Assembly: GCF_041260155.1 (NCBI RefSeq)
Contig: NW_027248397.1
Coordinates: 375,001 to 439,000 of the forward strand
Direction of reading: 5' to 3'
DNA from: Ptychodera flava
Taxonomy: Eukaryota; Hemichordata; Enteropneusta; Ptychoderidae
DNA: 64,000 nucleotides
The notes below the pieces were generated by a model. That model was given only the letters and a program-made list of their open reading frames with translations. It was not told where the DNA came from and ran no database searches. Both the position numbers and the translations under genes were made by a program. Of this stretch, positions 35,360 to 48,100 are shown one piece after another (position 1 is the first letter of the stretch; the number at the start of each line of letters is the position of its first letter).

Positions 35360-36565
35360 TCTACCTGTTGATCAAAACAAATAACCTTGCATAAAGACAG
35401 TGTATCAATGGTCGACATACTCGATGTATTGTGTCTCTAAAGCCGTCATTTTTATATCCTCTAGAGATCAGCCCCGTGGAATAAAATCCTAGGTATGCAC
35501 GCATTGGAAAACGATGGGGACTTTGGTGTGATGCAAAACTGTTAAAGTGTCATGTGTATACATCAGCATATGGCAAACGGAATGTGTATCTGTGACCAGC
35601 GTTCCTACGTTGGGCAACATGAAATCATAATTGAAGAAGCCATAAGTAGGTATAAAGAATAATACATTTATACAATTAGGTGTGCTAAAAGGATCAGAGG
35701 CAAAGAATTTGAAACACTTTCAATTTTAAAAAAACTTGTCCATGGCATATTTTCGAATAGTATTAAGGTTGAATGCTTCATCGTTATCGGCAAAAGCACT
35801 ACGATATAATGTCGAAGGTGGATCTCAAAATATTGATACAGCTGTGGCTGGAATTTGGAAATTCCAGATATCTTTTATAAGCCAAGTGACCAGTATAGCT
35901 TGCTGAATGTTGTTTACATTCAATAATATACCTTCACATATCTACGTCTGGCTGCGTTGACATTAAGAAAAATGACAGTAAGTAAGTTCTTTGGTGTAAA
36001 CTCTGCCTCGCAATGTGTGTTTTACGAGTAGGATGACGCCATTCTTTGTCCGAGTATCGAATACGAAGCTATACTATACTATGCCCCTACATGACAATAA
36101 TTACTCTGTCTTGAACAGCGCCTCTAAGCAGGCCCTCCCTATCGTTTATAATGACAACAAAAATAGCCATACAGTGTCTGCAAAATTATGCGAGAAACGT
36201 GCAGGGCTGGTTTTTTGAAAAGTCAGACTTTTATAGAATCGTCATCTGGCACAATGACATTGAGATAAACATGCCTCTTTTAGCACTTAAATAGTTGGAA
36301 ACGAAGGTCATTGACCGGTCTCGATGGTCAGGGTACGTACCGCCATATTGCTCTGCTCAGCAATGAGTGGGGCGATCTTTGAAAACGAAACTGTTAATTT
36401 AAATCGAATTGGCTGAACGGAAAAACAATGTACTTTCACGAAAACTTAAGAAGACAATGCAATGGAAATCGCGATCAAATGAATAAAAGACCCTTTTGTG
36501 AAATGCGAGATATAATTGCAAATTTGTTCATGCGGTGATACGGTCAGATTATGTCAATACGACAA

Positions 36566-38293
36566 CCAGATATGAACTGAATATGCTCACGTGTTTTACA
36601 ACAGGTTCATTAATAGTAGTACGCTTCACAGAACAATAAGATATATGTTATCACTAAATGAAGCAGGTTTTTTCAACATCGCACAGTACTCTCAGATTTT
36701 AATCACTAATTACAAAACTTTATTTAATATGCAAATGAGCTGTTAATTAACTTGACACTGCTCAATGCTTCATGGGACAATTAGATATCCATCAGATCAA
36801 CATTTGTAGCACGTTTTGTTTAATTTAATGCGGTAATTTTAGAGTAATGTCACTAATTACAAAGTTCATTAAATATGCAAATAATCACTATATTAACTTG
36901 ACACTGTTCAATGATTCATAGCACAATTAAATATTTATCAAATCAATATCTGTAGCACGTTTCACAAAATTTGGTGCCGTAATTTCAGAGTTATATACCT
37001 AATTACAAAGTCTATTAAATATGCAAATGAACCCTTAATTAACTTTACACTACTAAATGCTTTACAACACAGTTAGATATCTGTCAGATCAGTATATGCA
37101 GCAGTTTTCATCACATTTGATGCAGTTATTTCGGAGTTATATGACTACTTATAAAACTTCATGAAATATGCAAATGAGCTAATTATTAACTTGACACTGT
37201 TCAATGCTTCTCAGTACAATTCGATATTTATCAGATCAACACCTGTAGCAAGTTTCATCAAATTTAACGCTGTAATTTTGGAGTAATATCACTAATTACA
37301 AAGTTCATTAAATATGCAAATAAACCCTTGATTAACTTCACACAAGTAAATGCTCTACACCATAATTAGATATCTGTCGGATCAGTATCTGCAGTAGATT
37401 TCATAACATTTGGTGCAGTTATTTTGGAGTTATACCACTAATTACAAAACTTCATAAAATATGCAAATGACCTATTTCTTAACTTGACACTGCCAAATGC
37501 TTCTCGGTACAATTAGATATTTATCAAAACAATATCTCTACCCAATTTTAAAGACTTGGGTGCCGTAATTTCAAAGTTATATACCTAATTACAAAGTTCA
37601 TTAAATATGCAAATGAACCCTTAATTAATTTCACACTACTGAATGCTTTACACTACAGTTAGATATCAGTCGGATCAGTATCTGCAGCAGATTTCATCAC
37701 ATTTGGTGAAGTTATATCGAAGTTATATGACTAATTACAAAACTTCATAAAATATGCAAATGACCTATTTATTAACTTGACACTGTCCAATGCTTCTAAG
37801 TATAATGAGATATATATCAGATCAATAATTGTTGCAAGTATCATCAAGTTTGGTGCAGGAATTTCAGAGTCACCTTGTTAATAACAAAAGTTCATTAAAT
37901 ATGCAAATGAGAAGGCAATTGACATGACACTCACAGTATCATCATAATGTTCTGAGATTGTCATCTGTGAAAAGTTTCATGAAATTTTGTGCAGTATTTC
38001 TTGATATATGTCTACACTGTCATTACCGTCTCCATAGGGAAACCATTGTACGGAAAAAAACGATATTGCATAACTTCATTAATATGCAAGCCAGTCTAAC
38101 CAAAATTTAATCAGTTCTTGCAAATAGCATATGGTACCTGTGTACCAAATCTGACTTGAATCCGTTCAGGCGTTTTTTAGTTACCGTGTAAACAGACAGA
38201 GAGAGAGACACACACACACACTAACCCACACACACACACGGACAGACAGACGGACATCGCTATGACATTAGCCCACGTGTGAACACGTGAGCT
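36566..38293 (+). mobile_element. Pearl/Helentron-like non-autonomous element 2
   Basis: Comparison with unit 1 shows that this segment is an insertion: unit 1 runs from ACGACAA to ACACAAAGAGG without it. The left end has GCTCACGTGTT (from 36577) and the right end its reverse complement AACACGTGAGC (about 38281-38292), that is subterminal inverted repeats, with a further hairpin at the right. Between them lie a 145-bp tandem array, a conserved single-copy right part, and an ACAC/GACA microsatellite (38196-38260). This is the Pearl / Helentron-associated plan. It carries no ORF. Confidence 0.65.
36700..37920. repeat. Tandem array, about 146-bp units, dimeric
   Basis: AATTACAAA..TTCAT.AAATATGCAAAT recurs near 36709, 36853, 36998, 37142, 37292, 37440, 37588, 37734 and 37882. 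From 36998 on, units alternate between an AAAGTTCATTAAATATGCAA type followed by GAACCCTTAATTAA and an AAAACTTCATAAAATATGCA type followed by GACCTATTT, giving a repeat of about 293 bp. Confidence 0.88.
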
Positions 38294-39700
38294 AAAAATG
38301 AGCATAAACACAAAGAGGTTATCGATTTAGTGAACAATATTTAGCAGTTCGTGGCGTCACAGCGGTTCCAGGGAAAAACAGTGTACTCATTTTTGTGGTC
38401 AAATATCAATCAGTGTCACTGCCTATCGATGAATTACAAGAGGTTGCTAGAATATCGGCTTGAAATCGTGTCGTCGAAAGCAAACAGGCTGTCTTCCGTA
38501 AATAATGTACATTATGCTCAGTATGCCGGCGACGATTTGTTCGTGAAACAATATGGCGTTCTCCTGTGAAAGAACGACTTCACTTGCGAAGGGCATTGGC
38601 TAAAGTATGTTTCAAACGCATTATGTTTACCAATATATAAGCAATAAGGAAAATCCAAGTCTATTTCGGGAACATGACGTCATTGAAACATATTTTTAGA
38701 AATCGATCAATAAATCAGTAGAGTACCGCCTCAAAGTAAACGTCGTATAATGTGCATTCTGATGAGGCGAGTGTCTGTAGTGACTTATATAGTATTGTAT
38801 TAAATGTATGGTGTAAGACTAGACAATCATATTTGTTTACCTGTCTAGAAACGGAGCATGCGCCCTCAAAACTTCACAAACAAAAGCAGGTGTGTGACCG
38901 GTGGCGCACATCGAAAATAATATCATTTTAACCTGTCCTCTGCAAAAGTAATTACACGTTAGTGAAATCCCACATTGACTTAAAAATGTTGAACTGTAGA
39001 ATCAAAACACACACTCAAATACACACACATTTCTTATCTGTTGTTGATCAAAGTTACCTTCAAATTTGGATGTTTGAAAGAGAATTTCTTCAAAAGTTGA
39101 ATGCATTTATATTTGAAATAACCAGACGGAACAATAGGTATAGGGTATGTATGGCGACTATCTGACAAAACATGCTTATCTGACAAAACTTTTTTTAATC
39201 GAATGCCTAAAAATTACTAAGCCTGCGCACTTCTCCGCCGTCATGAAATGTATCACTGAAAATATATGTATACTGAGTGTACCGACTGCATTATAGATAT
39301 ACAGTAATACGAAGTATTCTATACTGAGGATTTGTTTCTGTAAACTACTCTTAAATGGTTTTAATCTTTTTTGTTCTTGCATCGGCCGCCAGGCTCGCTC
39401 TCAATAGATGAGACACTATGTACTTATATTATCATCCACTTGCATATTTATTGATAATGATTAATTAATGTACTCAAATGCAAAATCTAGCGATCGTGAA
39501 TGCTGATGCAGCAAGAATTAATGCTGCCGCGAGGAAGGTGATGCAGAACAAAACAAAACAAAACAATAAGTGCCCTGTTCGCCATCTTGGTGATTTTAAT
39601 ACTCTCGCTACAGGTGACGAATTCAATCATGTGACCTCGGACGCTCTCCTCTTCTCCCTAAGACGGTCATTATATGTTAACAGAGGGACACACAGCGATT

Positions 39701-40084
39701 ATATGAGGGGCTTGGTGATCATCAGCTGCTCCCCTACAATGGTGAGACTTGGCTGCAGTACGATGTAACAAACACAACTCATACGCGATCGCGTGGCCGC
39801 GCATTGAAGTAACTTGGGATTCCTTGTACAGCCTCCGGTCACCGGGTGACCCAGGCCTGGGGACAGGGGTGACTGGGCGTTTGTGACAATAGGGCCGCTT
39901 TACACAGGTATATCCTTCCATGACAAGCAATCAAGTACGCCATTATTGGCTTTATTTTGACAATACATCAAAGAAACTCGATGTACAAATTTTACAGAAT
40001 GCTTTATAAAATATAAACCAACACTCCTAACACATTACGCTTTCAAGTGTAGTGTTAATTTAGCTTCGCTACACTTCGCTACGC
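39701..40084. other. No gene recognised
   Basis: Starts with a GC-richer stretch (39760-39900, with GGGTGACCCAGGCCTGGGGA). No domain or repeat match was seen in the window. Confidence 0.45.
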
Positions 40085-40312
40085 TTGTTCTCATTTGCAT
40101 ACAACTTCCTACCTCGCTTCTTGAATTAGATGAAATAAAGTTTTCTAATTAGTGATTAAACTCTGAGAGTAATGTGAGAAATTGAATAAAACCTGCTACA
40201 TATAGTGATAACATATATTTCATTGTTCTGTGAAGCGCACTACTATTAACGAACCTGTTGTAAAACACGTGAGCATATTCAGTTCATATCTGGTTTAATA
40301 AGTTGTAACAAA
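40085..40312 (-). mobile_element. Inverted terminal fragment of Pearl-like element 2
   Basis: The reverse complement matches 36566-36740 (CCAGATATGAACTGAATATG, then GCTCACGTGTTTTACAACAG, then AACAATGAAATATATG). Only the left terminus and the beginning of one array unit are present, so it is a truncated copy or a very short derivative. Confidence 0.75.
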
Positions 40313-41478
40313 CTAGTTATTTGATATAGATTTGATTATATTTGATAATTATTTGATAATATATTACAAGAAAAGCATCTGACATAACACGAACGTCTAA
40401 AATGTCGGATAGGTGCAAGGAGAAGAATACGTAAGTTTAAGTGTTGTGACGCGTAAAACGTTCTACGGACTACAATGGAATACGAGATCTTACAAAGATT
40501 GGAATTGAATTAACAAATAACTCTAGATTTGGCGTCATCAACCGTCAGAAACACGGTTGTGATCGCATAATTATACCTTTATTCCTAGCCAGTGACTTTG
40601 GTAATATGTAGTCTTAAATTTAAACGTAATAATGTCAATCAATTTTAATATTGTAAAATGTAAAAATTTTGGGCTAAATCTGCCCGCAAAGAAAGCAATT
40701 AAGAAAATATAAAAGTACTGTCTGAAATGACGAATATGGCCGGAGAGGTGGTATTTCAAGTTTTAAAGAAATGTTTGGCGTTTAAATCTTCTACCCTTTT
40801 ATACTTTCCAATCAACTCGTCATGAAAATGTACATTGCAAATATATGGAAGTATTTAATGTAGATTAAACTTAAATGAATGAATGCAGTCTAACACCAAA
40901 ATATGCGTTGTCATGATATAACGACGGATCTAACGTACCTTTAACAACCTCAGACACATTTAGGTTACAAATTTCCAATACTAAATATAGAACAGTTATT
41001 GATCATAATACCAATTTAGCATACGTCTTAAAATCTTCTCTATTAGGTTAGAAAAACATAAGCTAAATGTTTCTGGTGAAACATATTCATTTCTGGTGAA
41101 ACATATACAATACGGCTGCAAGATTGGTTTAGATGACGCTGTTTCTGGTATCCTTGTCTTCTGAATAACGACTATTAAGAAATGCACTTTGTAAAAAACA
41201 CAATTTTAGTTCTCATGTTCTCAAATAATCTGATCAAGATATTACGACTTGATTTGAACAACTTTGCATCGTAATTGTATTCATTTCTATGTCATTTATG
41301 GCAGGATTTTTTCAAGGTGCCATTAAGAATCGTGAAAAGTGAATGTTTTGTCTCAGTATACTTGTATTGATACACATCAGTCGCTGATTTTGCATTTGTG
41401 ATCAATTGTTTTACATTGTTCCCAATAGTTAATGTTGGACACAGGCTTGATTAACTCTGTGTTCAAGTTCTTCTTCAC
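40313..41478. other. No gene recognised
   Basis: AT-rich. Contains a short direct repeat (TTTCTGGTGAAACATAT twice near 41070-41105). The right part is downstream of gene E on minus and may be its 3' UTR. Confidence 0.5.
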
Positions 41479-41669
41479 TCAATTACGACATGGCTTCTCT
41501 GTGATACCGTGGTCCACTGCGGACAGACCAAGACGTCGAAACATTTCAACAATCTCATTCCTTGCTGGCTCTACATCACAACTTTCATCACTCAGGATTT
41601 TTATTAAATTCCTGAAAGTACTCTCATATAATACGGAGCCCTCAGTTGGTGATCCTCCGCTTCTCCTTC
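41479..41669 (-). CDS. Host gene E, C-terminal exon part (death-fold-like)
   Basis: Minus-strand open frame ending in TGA (complement 41479-41481), encoding STFRNLIKILSDESCDVEPA and EIVEMFRRLGLSAVDHGI. It reads in the same phase as the minus-strand open frame at 49729-49860 once one 5-bp target copy of the retroelement is discounted, so a BEL/Pao element has inserted inside one exon. The helical pattern (SEWSKRW before the break, then FRNLIKIL and EIVEMFRRL) resembles the last helices of a death domain; this is a weak assignment. Confidence 0.5.
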
Positions 41670-42188
41670 TGTGTTGAATTGACCCTTCATGACCCTTACT
41701 AGATTTTCAGAAGATCGCCCTCTATCTTTCTTAAGGCCCTCTGACACAAAGGTCAAGAAACTTCTTGGTAAAACAATTAAAAGGTTAAAGATTAAATTAC
41801 ACCCAGGCAGACACGTTTTTCCTGCACTGTCTTAAAGCAAGTAGACATGCCACGTGGATCTCACAAACACTCCAGCCAAAAGTAGGACTGTAGGCGCAAC
41901 GATGTAAGTTGATTTCCTTTTATGACTTTCCAATTATTTAGAGGACCATTTTGAATGCAGTGCTTAGATATTTTAGTAGAATTTAGTTCTTTTATTCCGT
42001 TTACTTTGAACTTGATTTGCCTCGACTCTCCGATGTAGACAATGAATGACCTTGTATTTTAATCTCTTTATTTACCCAGTTTTCACCGCTTCTTGAATAA
42101 ACCTATCCTAAACTAAAGCAACTGAGGGTGGTTATTTCTTGGAGTGGTTGGCACTTAGCGGATACAAAAGTAACTGGACTCCGCCACA
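41670..42188 (+). repeat. BEL/Pao 5' LTR
   Basis: Begins TGTGTTGAATTGACCC and ends CTCCGCCACA, with the usual TG...CA ends. AATAAA near 42095 is the likely poly(A) signal. It is almost identical to 49211-49728. Confidence 0.95.
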
Positions 42189-42352
42189 GTGAAAAATCGT
42201 CGCAAGTGAAACATCGTTGGAAGTGAAAACCAGTGAACCATCGGACAAGACACTGGCTCGAGTGCACAGCTGACACTGGCATATATAGGCTACAAGGTAG
42301 GCCCACTGTATATATATATACAGCCAACTACAACTGACTCAAAGAAACTATA

Positions 42353-44160
42353 ATGGATAAAAGCAAGTCGAAGGAGCCGAACAACCAGCCCACACAGAAT
42401 CTCAAAATGAAAATCAAGGAGATATTTCTAAGGCAGAAAATACCACAGAACAAACAAAGGAAGGGGCGGTTCCCAGTGGGACTGCTGAAGGTGGATCTGC
42501 TGCCCGAACTGAAGGGCGCCCTCTACAGGACAGTAGTAAAAACGAAAGAGGACTGCTCTATGCTACCTTGAACACTGAAAAGGCCCTGTCAAGCATTTGG
42601 AACCAAACAAGGGGAGTTCTCATCGACCTCAGGGGGATGCAGGACCCAACAGAACGCAAAATTGATACAGCAGAGACACTTTCCAAGGAATACGAACAAA
42701 CTTGGAACAAACTTCAGAGACTTTATCAACAAGACAAGACTCCAGAAGGTAAGGGGCAAGCAGAATTAACGGAAATAAGCTTCAATAGGAACATTGAACA
42801 AGCAAATGAATACATTAACGATGCAAAGACAAGGAGAGCTGAAAACAGCGCCCTCAACTTCAAATCACCATCCGAACGAGGATCTACACTAGGCAGCTTG
42901 CGTAGTTCACACAGAACCAGATCATCAACATCATCCAGAACAAACGCATTAAAGGCACAAGGCAAGGCACGCTCTGCAGCAAGAGAGGCAGAATATATGA
43001 AGACAATAGCCCATCATCAAGCTAAGATCAAAGTTATCGAAGCTGAAATGAAAGCAGAAAAGGCAAGGATAGATGCAGAAACCCTCCAACAAGTAGCGGA
43101 AGAAAATTCCTTACCAGTACAGACACTTACTACACCAGACCAGTCATCGAACGACCATGTATCACGATACATTGCCATGAAAAGAGAATTGAAGCATGAT
43201 CCACTACCAGCACTGAACTTCACCGAGTTCGTACCCAAAGCACAAAACAAAGGCTTAGAGTCATCCCCTCTACTGATACAACCAGGACAGGGAACACCAA
43301 CAGAATCAGGTGAGACAGTCACACCTACTTCAAATCAACAGACACCTACAACAAGCCAGAACAACAACAACATACAACCTCTGACGGAGATAGCCCAAAT
43401 GATGGCCCGTCAACGTTTACCACTACAACAACCAATAACATTTGGAGGCGACCCAACCATGTACATGTCATGGAAAAGATCATTCGAGGCCACTGTGACA
43501 ACGGCCTGCATACAGACATCTGAGAAACTTGACTTCCTGCATAAATACACGCAGGGAGATCCGCAGAAAATCGTCGAAGACCATCTACAACGATATGTAG
43601 ACGACCCAGACGAGTCATATAGAGAGGCTTGGATAGAACTAGAAGACAGATTCGGCAACCCTGCAGTCATCACCGCAGTAATCCTGGAAAGACTGAAGTC
43701 CTTCCCGAAAGTTAAACCAGACGAAAGCAAAAAGCTACTCGAACTATCAGACTTGTGCTCTAACACAGAGGCACACATGAGAAAACTTCCTGACCTTTCG
43801 TCCCTCAATACACCACAGGGACTCAAGCCCGTCATGGAGAAGTTACCAAGATTCGTCCTCAACAAGTGGAGAGATAACGTGGCATCATACAAACGACGCC
43901 ACAAAACATTTCCTCCATTCAAGTTCTTCAAAGACTTCCTGAAAGACACAGCGAAAGCAGCATGCGATCCTGATATTCCAAGACCAGACGACACACCCCC
44001 TGGAACAAGTAAGTCAAAATCCAGTCAACAAACGAAGACTAGAGAGCGTGTACACGCAATGAAATCATCAAATGAAGAAAAACAATGTCTCTTCCACGAA
44101 GCTACAGGACATGACCTGAAAGATTGCAAAGCATTTGCAAAGCAACCAGTTGCTGACTGA
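42353..44160 (+). pseudogene. BEL/Pao gag-like region (fossil)
   Basis: A Lys/Glu/Gln-rich helical N-terminal part, a Ser/Thr/Gln-rich linker, then the conserved capsid-side region of BEL/Pao elements (PITFGGDPTMYMSWKRSFEA, DUF1759-like), and the beginning of a zinc-knuckle region (CLFHEATGHDLKDC) at the end. Part of a defective element. Confidence 0.85.
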
Positions 44161-44195
44161 ATTGAACTGTGTAAGAAGATAGGCTTGTGCTTTAA

Positions 44196-45154
44196 GGTAG
44201 CGGTAAGGCTAGAGCGACAGTTATAAACTTCAATAAAACTATTAAAACATAAAGTAGTCAACATTCTCTGTGGAATAAAAAAAACTAGACATTTGGGGTC
44301 AAACGCATTGCAGAGTTATAGCCTGTTGAAACTTCTGAAAAACTGACCAAATAAGAGAAAGTTGGGGAGTCCTTAGTGTATTAACTATGGTAGAGGTCCC
44401 CTAGCTTTTAATAAAATGTTTGAAAAGGGAAAGTCATTTTTTACTGTTTTTCAGGAAAGTTTGACAAGGCAGTGCTTGCATTCAGAATGCGTGACTGCTA
44501 TTATAAATGCATTTTTAGATTCTTTGAGTGTCAAAGAGGTGTCAAAAGTGAGATTAACCAAAAAGACTGCTCTGTGACTTCAAAAGAGGGGTGCAAATAT
44601 GGCTTGTTTTCAACATTTTTGAGAGAATAACAGTTTTCCTACATAATTTTATACCAATTTAATCCAACCTTTGAAATGAGATATGGACATGGAATTTTTA
44701 CAGCCTATTAACAAGGTTACAGATAAAATTTGTACGGCACAATTTTCCTGTATTTGAAGTACTTTTTGAAAAATCACATTTTGAAATTTGAAAGAATTTT
44801 TAATAATTTTTTGATATGTAAACCCATGTAAAATCATAAAAACAAATTTTATTTACAAATCCTGCCGTACAAATTTTACAATAAATAGTGTCAACATATT
44901 TATAACTAATTTGGTAATATTAATTTATTATTAAATTCAAAGATGTAAAAAAATATGAAAAATTAAATTTTAATATTGATTGGTGTCATATTTCAAAATC
45001 ATGGCTACAAATATACAATTTTTATATTTTTTGGAGAAAGTATTAACCAAGGAGTTATCCTGAAAATTTGAACTAAATATCTTGATTCTAACACTTGAAA
45101 CATGACATTAACTCTGAGACAAGAATTGGTGCAAAAATAGCCTTTACCGCTACC
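44196..45154. mobile_element. TTAA-flanked MITE nested in the BEL/Pao element
   Basis: A 959-bp AT-rich, non-coding insertion with terminal inverted repeats GGTAGCGGTAAGGCTA and TAGCCTTTACCGCTACC (one extra base) and perfect TTAA duplications at 44192-44195 and 45155-45158. TTAA targets are typical of piggyBac and Kolobok elements; the ends do not start with the CCC usual for piggyBac, so Kolobok-like is slightly favoured. It separates the gag-like part from the protease part of the host element and is therefore younger than that insertion or was already present in its source copy. Confidence 0.85.
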
Positions 45155-45158
45155 TTAA

Positions 45159-48100
45159 ATGCACTGAGAAACATCTCGCCAAAGACTGCACATCGACCAT
45201 CGAGTGCGCCATATGCAAGAGCAAGAAACACATCACCTGTCTCCACGCTACACCCGGTGACAGATCTAAGCAGAAAGCAACCGAAACCAAACCAGAAGAT
45301 AAAGAAAAGGAAACCCAAGAAGCTACAACAAAATGCACCAGACTCACGAAATGTCCAGCCGGACGTTCGTGTGGGAAGATAGTCCTCGCAAAGGTGTATA
45401 CACAAGACAGACCAGCAGACTACATAGAAACTTACGTAGTCCTAGACGACCAGTCCAATGCCTGTATGGGTGACAGCCACTTCTTCGACGCACTGAAGAT
45501 ACATGGCCCAGACCTTGAATACGAACTGTCAACATGCAGCGGCAAAGGAGAACTAAGAAAGGGACGACGTAGCAATAACGTCATCATAGAATCAATCGAT
45601 GGAATGAAAACATTCTCTCTTCCCATCCTGCTAGAAAATGACAACATACCGAGCGACAAGAACGAAATACCCACACCAGACATTTGCAAGGCCTTCAAAC
45701 ATCTGAAGCCCATCATCGATTACATTCCAGACCTGAAAAAGAACTTTGGAATTCACCTCCTCATCGGCAGAAACTGCCCAGAACCACTGAAAGTCAGAGA
45801 AATAAGAAACGGACCTGTTAACTCGCCTTGGGCTCAACGCACCGACCTAGGGTGGACAATTTCAGGTGAACTGTGCCTAGAGACAGCAAGAGGTGTAATC
45901 CGCACTTCAGTACACCGTACTACTGCAACCCTCAACAGCTACGACGAATCAGCGCTCGAATGTAATCATCACATCCACATCAAAGACATAATAAGCCCGA
46001 AACCCGTCAACTTCGGCACCACCGTCTTCAAGCGGACACCTTACGACGAACAAAAGGCACCCTCCATTGAAGACAAGCAATTCCTGGACATTATGCAACG
46101 AGAAGTCCATGTAAATGAGGAAGGAAATCTAGAACTTCCTCTCCCCTTCAGGCAAGACCCGAAGAAATTACCGAACAACCGACAGTCAGCTCTGAACCGA
46201 TTCTACAATCTACAGAATCAGTTTCAGCGTAAACCACAAATGATGGAAGAATACTTTCAGTTTATGAAGAAAATAACGGAACGTGACCACGCAAGTCCTG
46301 TTCCAGAAGATGAAATAGATGCCGACAACGCATGGTACCTACCACACTTCGGTGTCTACCATCCCAAGAAACAGCAGATCAGAGTAGTATTCGACTCCAG
46401 TGCAAAGTACAACGGAGTCTCCTTGAACGACGCATTGCTTCAGGGACCTGACCAAATGAACAGCCTCCTCGGTATCCTGCTACGATTCCGACGCGAGCAG
46501 ACAGCAGTAATGGGCGACGTAGAACAAATGTTTCACAGCTTCCACGTCAACAAAGAACACAGAGACTATCTGCGCTTCTTTTGGTTCAAAGACAACGACC
46601 CCATGAAACCAGTAATTCAGTACAGAATGAACGTACACCTGTTCGGCAATGTCTCCTCACCAGCCATTGCTACCTTCGGACTGAGAAAGATCGCTGAAGA
46701 CGGCGTATCTACATACGGAGAAGACGTGAAAGAGTTCATCGACAAGAACTTTTACGTCGACGACGGACTAACCTCAGCACCAGATGCACAGAAAGCTATT
46801 AGTCTCATCAATAGAACAAGAGACTTACTAGCTACCAGAAACGTTAACTTCCACAAGATCGTTTCAAATGATGAAGAAGTCATGACAGCACTTCCAAACG
46901 AAGTACGAGCCAAAGACCTACAGAGTTTGGATTTCAACCAAGACACCTTACCGACACAGAGATCATTAGGGGTCAAGTGGTCTCTAGAGGCGGACGCATT
47001 CACATTCGAAGTAGACTTGAAGGAGAAGTCATTCTCACGGCGGGAGTACTGGCGATCGTCAACTCAATATACAATCCACTCGGTATACTCGCACCAGTTT
47101 CCATAGAAGGAAAACTAATACTACGAGGCCTCATGACAGAAACTAAAGGACGCAACTCATCAAACCTTGGATGGGATGAAACATTACCAGAGAAATATTT
47201 GCCCAGATGGACCCGCTGGTGCAACAACCTCAACTACATCACAAAGATACAGCTACAGCGATGTCTACCACTCCACCCACCTTCGGACCCATAAAGAAAA
47301 CTGAGTGTCACATTTTCTCTGACGCCAGCAATGAAGCCATAGGTGCCGTAGCGTACATGCGGTTAATTAACCATGAAGACAACGTCAACGTATCATTCAT
47401 ACTTGGCAAGGCAAAGGTAAACCCGACTCATGCAGTCTCCATACCTCGCCTAGAACTGTGTGCAGCCGTCCTAGCGACAGAACTCGCACAGAAGATCACA
47501 TCAGAAATCGGCCTGAACATCGACAACGTCATATATCACACGGACAGCGAAATCGTCCTTGGATATATAAACAACACCTCGAAACGTTTCCACGTATACG
47601 TAGCGAACAGAGTAGAAAAGATCCACAACATCTCATCACCACACCAGTGGCGACATGTGTCTACACATGAAAATCCAGCTGACATCGCATCACGCAGCAT
47701 ACCAGCCCCAAAACTCAACTCAACTATCTGGCTATCAGGACCAGCATTCCTGTGGCAGCGAGACGAGCAAGACAACCATGAAGAAACAGAATACAAACAC
47801 AAAGTAAGTGAGGAAGACCCCGAGGTCCGCAAACAACTTGCCGTCCTCAACACATCAACGAAGGAAGTAGAACAAGACGACTTAGGTGCTCACCGATTTC
47901 AACGATTCTCATCATGGAGATCCTTGAAGAGAAGTATTGCCAACTTAATAGGCAAAATTAGACAAAGAAAATCACCAGAAAAGACAGACAAAAAAGAAGA
48001 AGAGAAGTCTCCAGAAGAACTGAAAATTGAGATGATGGCACAAGCAGAAACCATCATCCTACGCTCAGTACAAAAAAGTGTGTTTCATAAAGAATATGAG

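Larger units (their letters stand above)
32109..39700. repeat. Segmental duplication, unit 3 (gene D)
   Basis: Order as in unit 1: 3' flank with ATC/ATG microsatellite at 32426-32497, gene D on minus, 5' flank with one CRE-like TGACGTCA near 38678, and CTAGCGATCGTGAATGC near 39486. It is longer than unit 1 because a Pearl-like element (36566-38293) has inserted. Confidence 0.75.

Noticed and set aside
36700-37920. Centromeric-type satellite
   Set aside because: The array is bounded by element ends and absent from the matching site in unit 1, so it is part of an inserted element.
39478-39768. Plus ORF shared in part with 25657-25845 (AIVNADAARINAAARKV)
   Set aside because: It is conserved only because the flank is triplicated; the unit 2 copy is interrupted and no exon signals flank it.
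44649-44837. Short ORF inside the nested MITE
   Set aside because: AT-rich non-coding element; no transposase motif.
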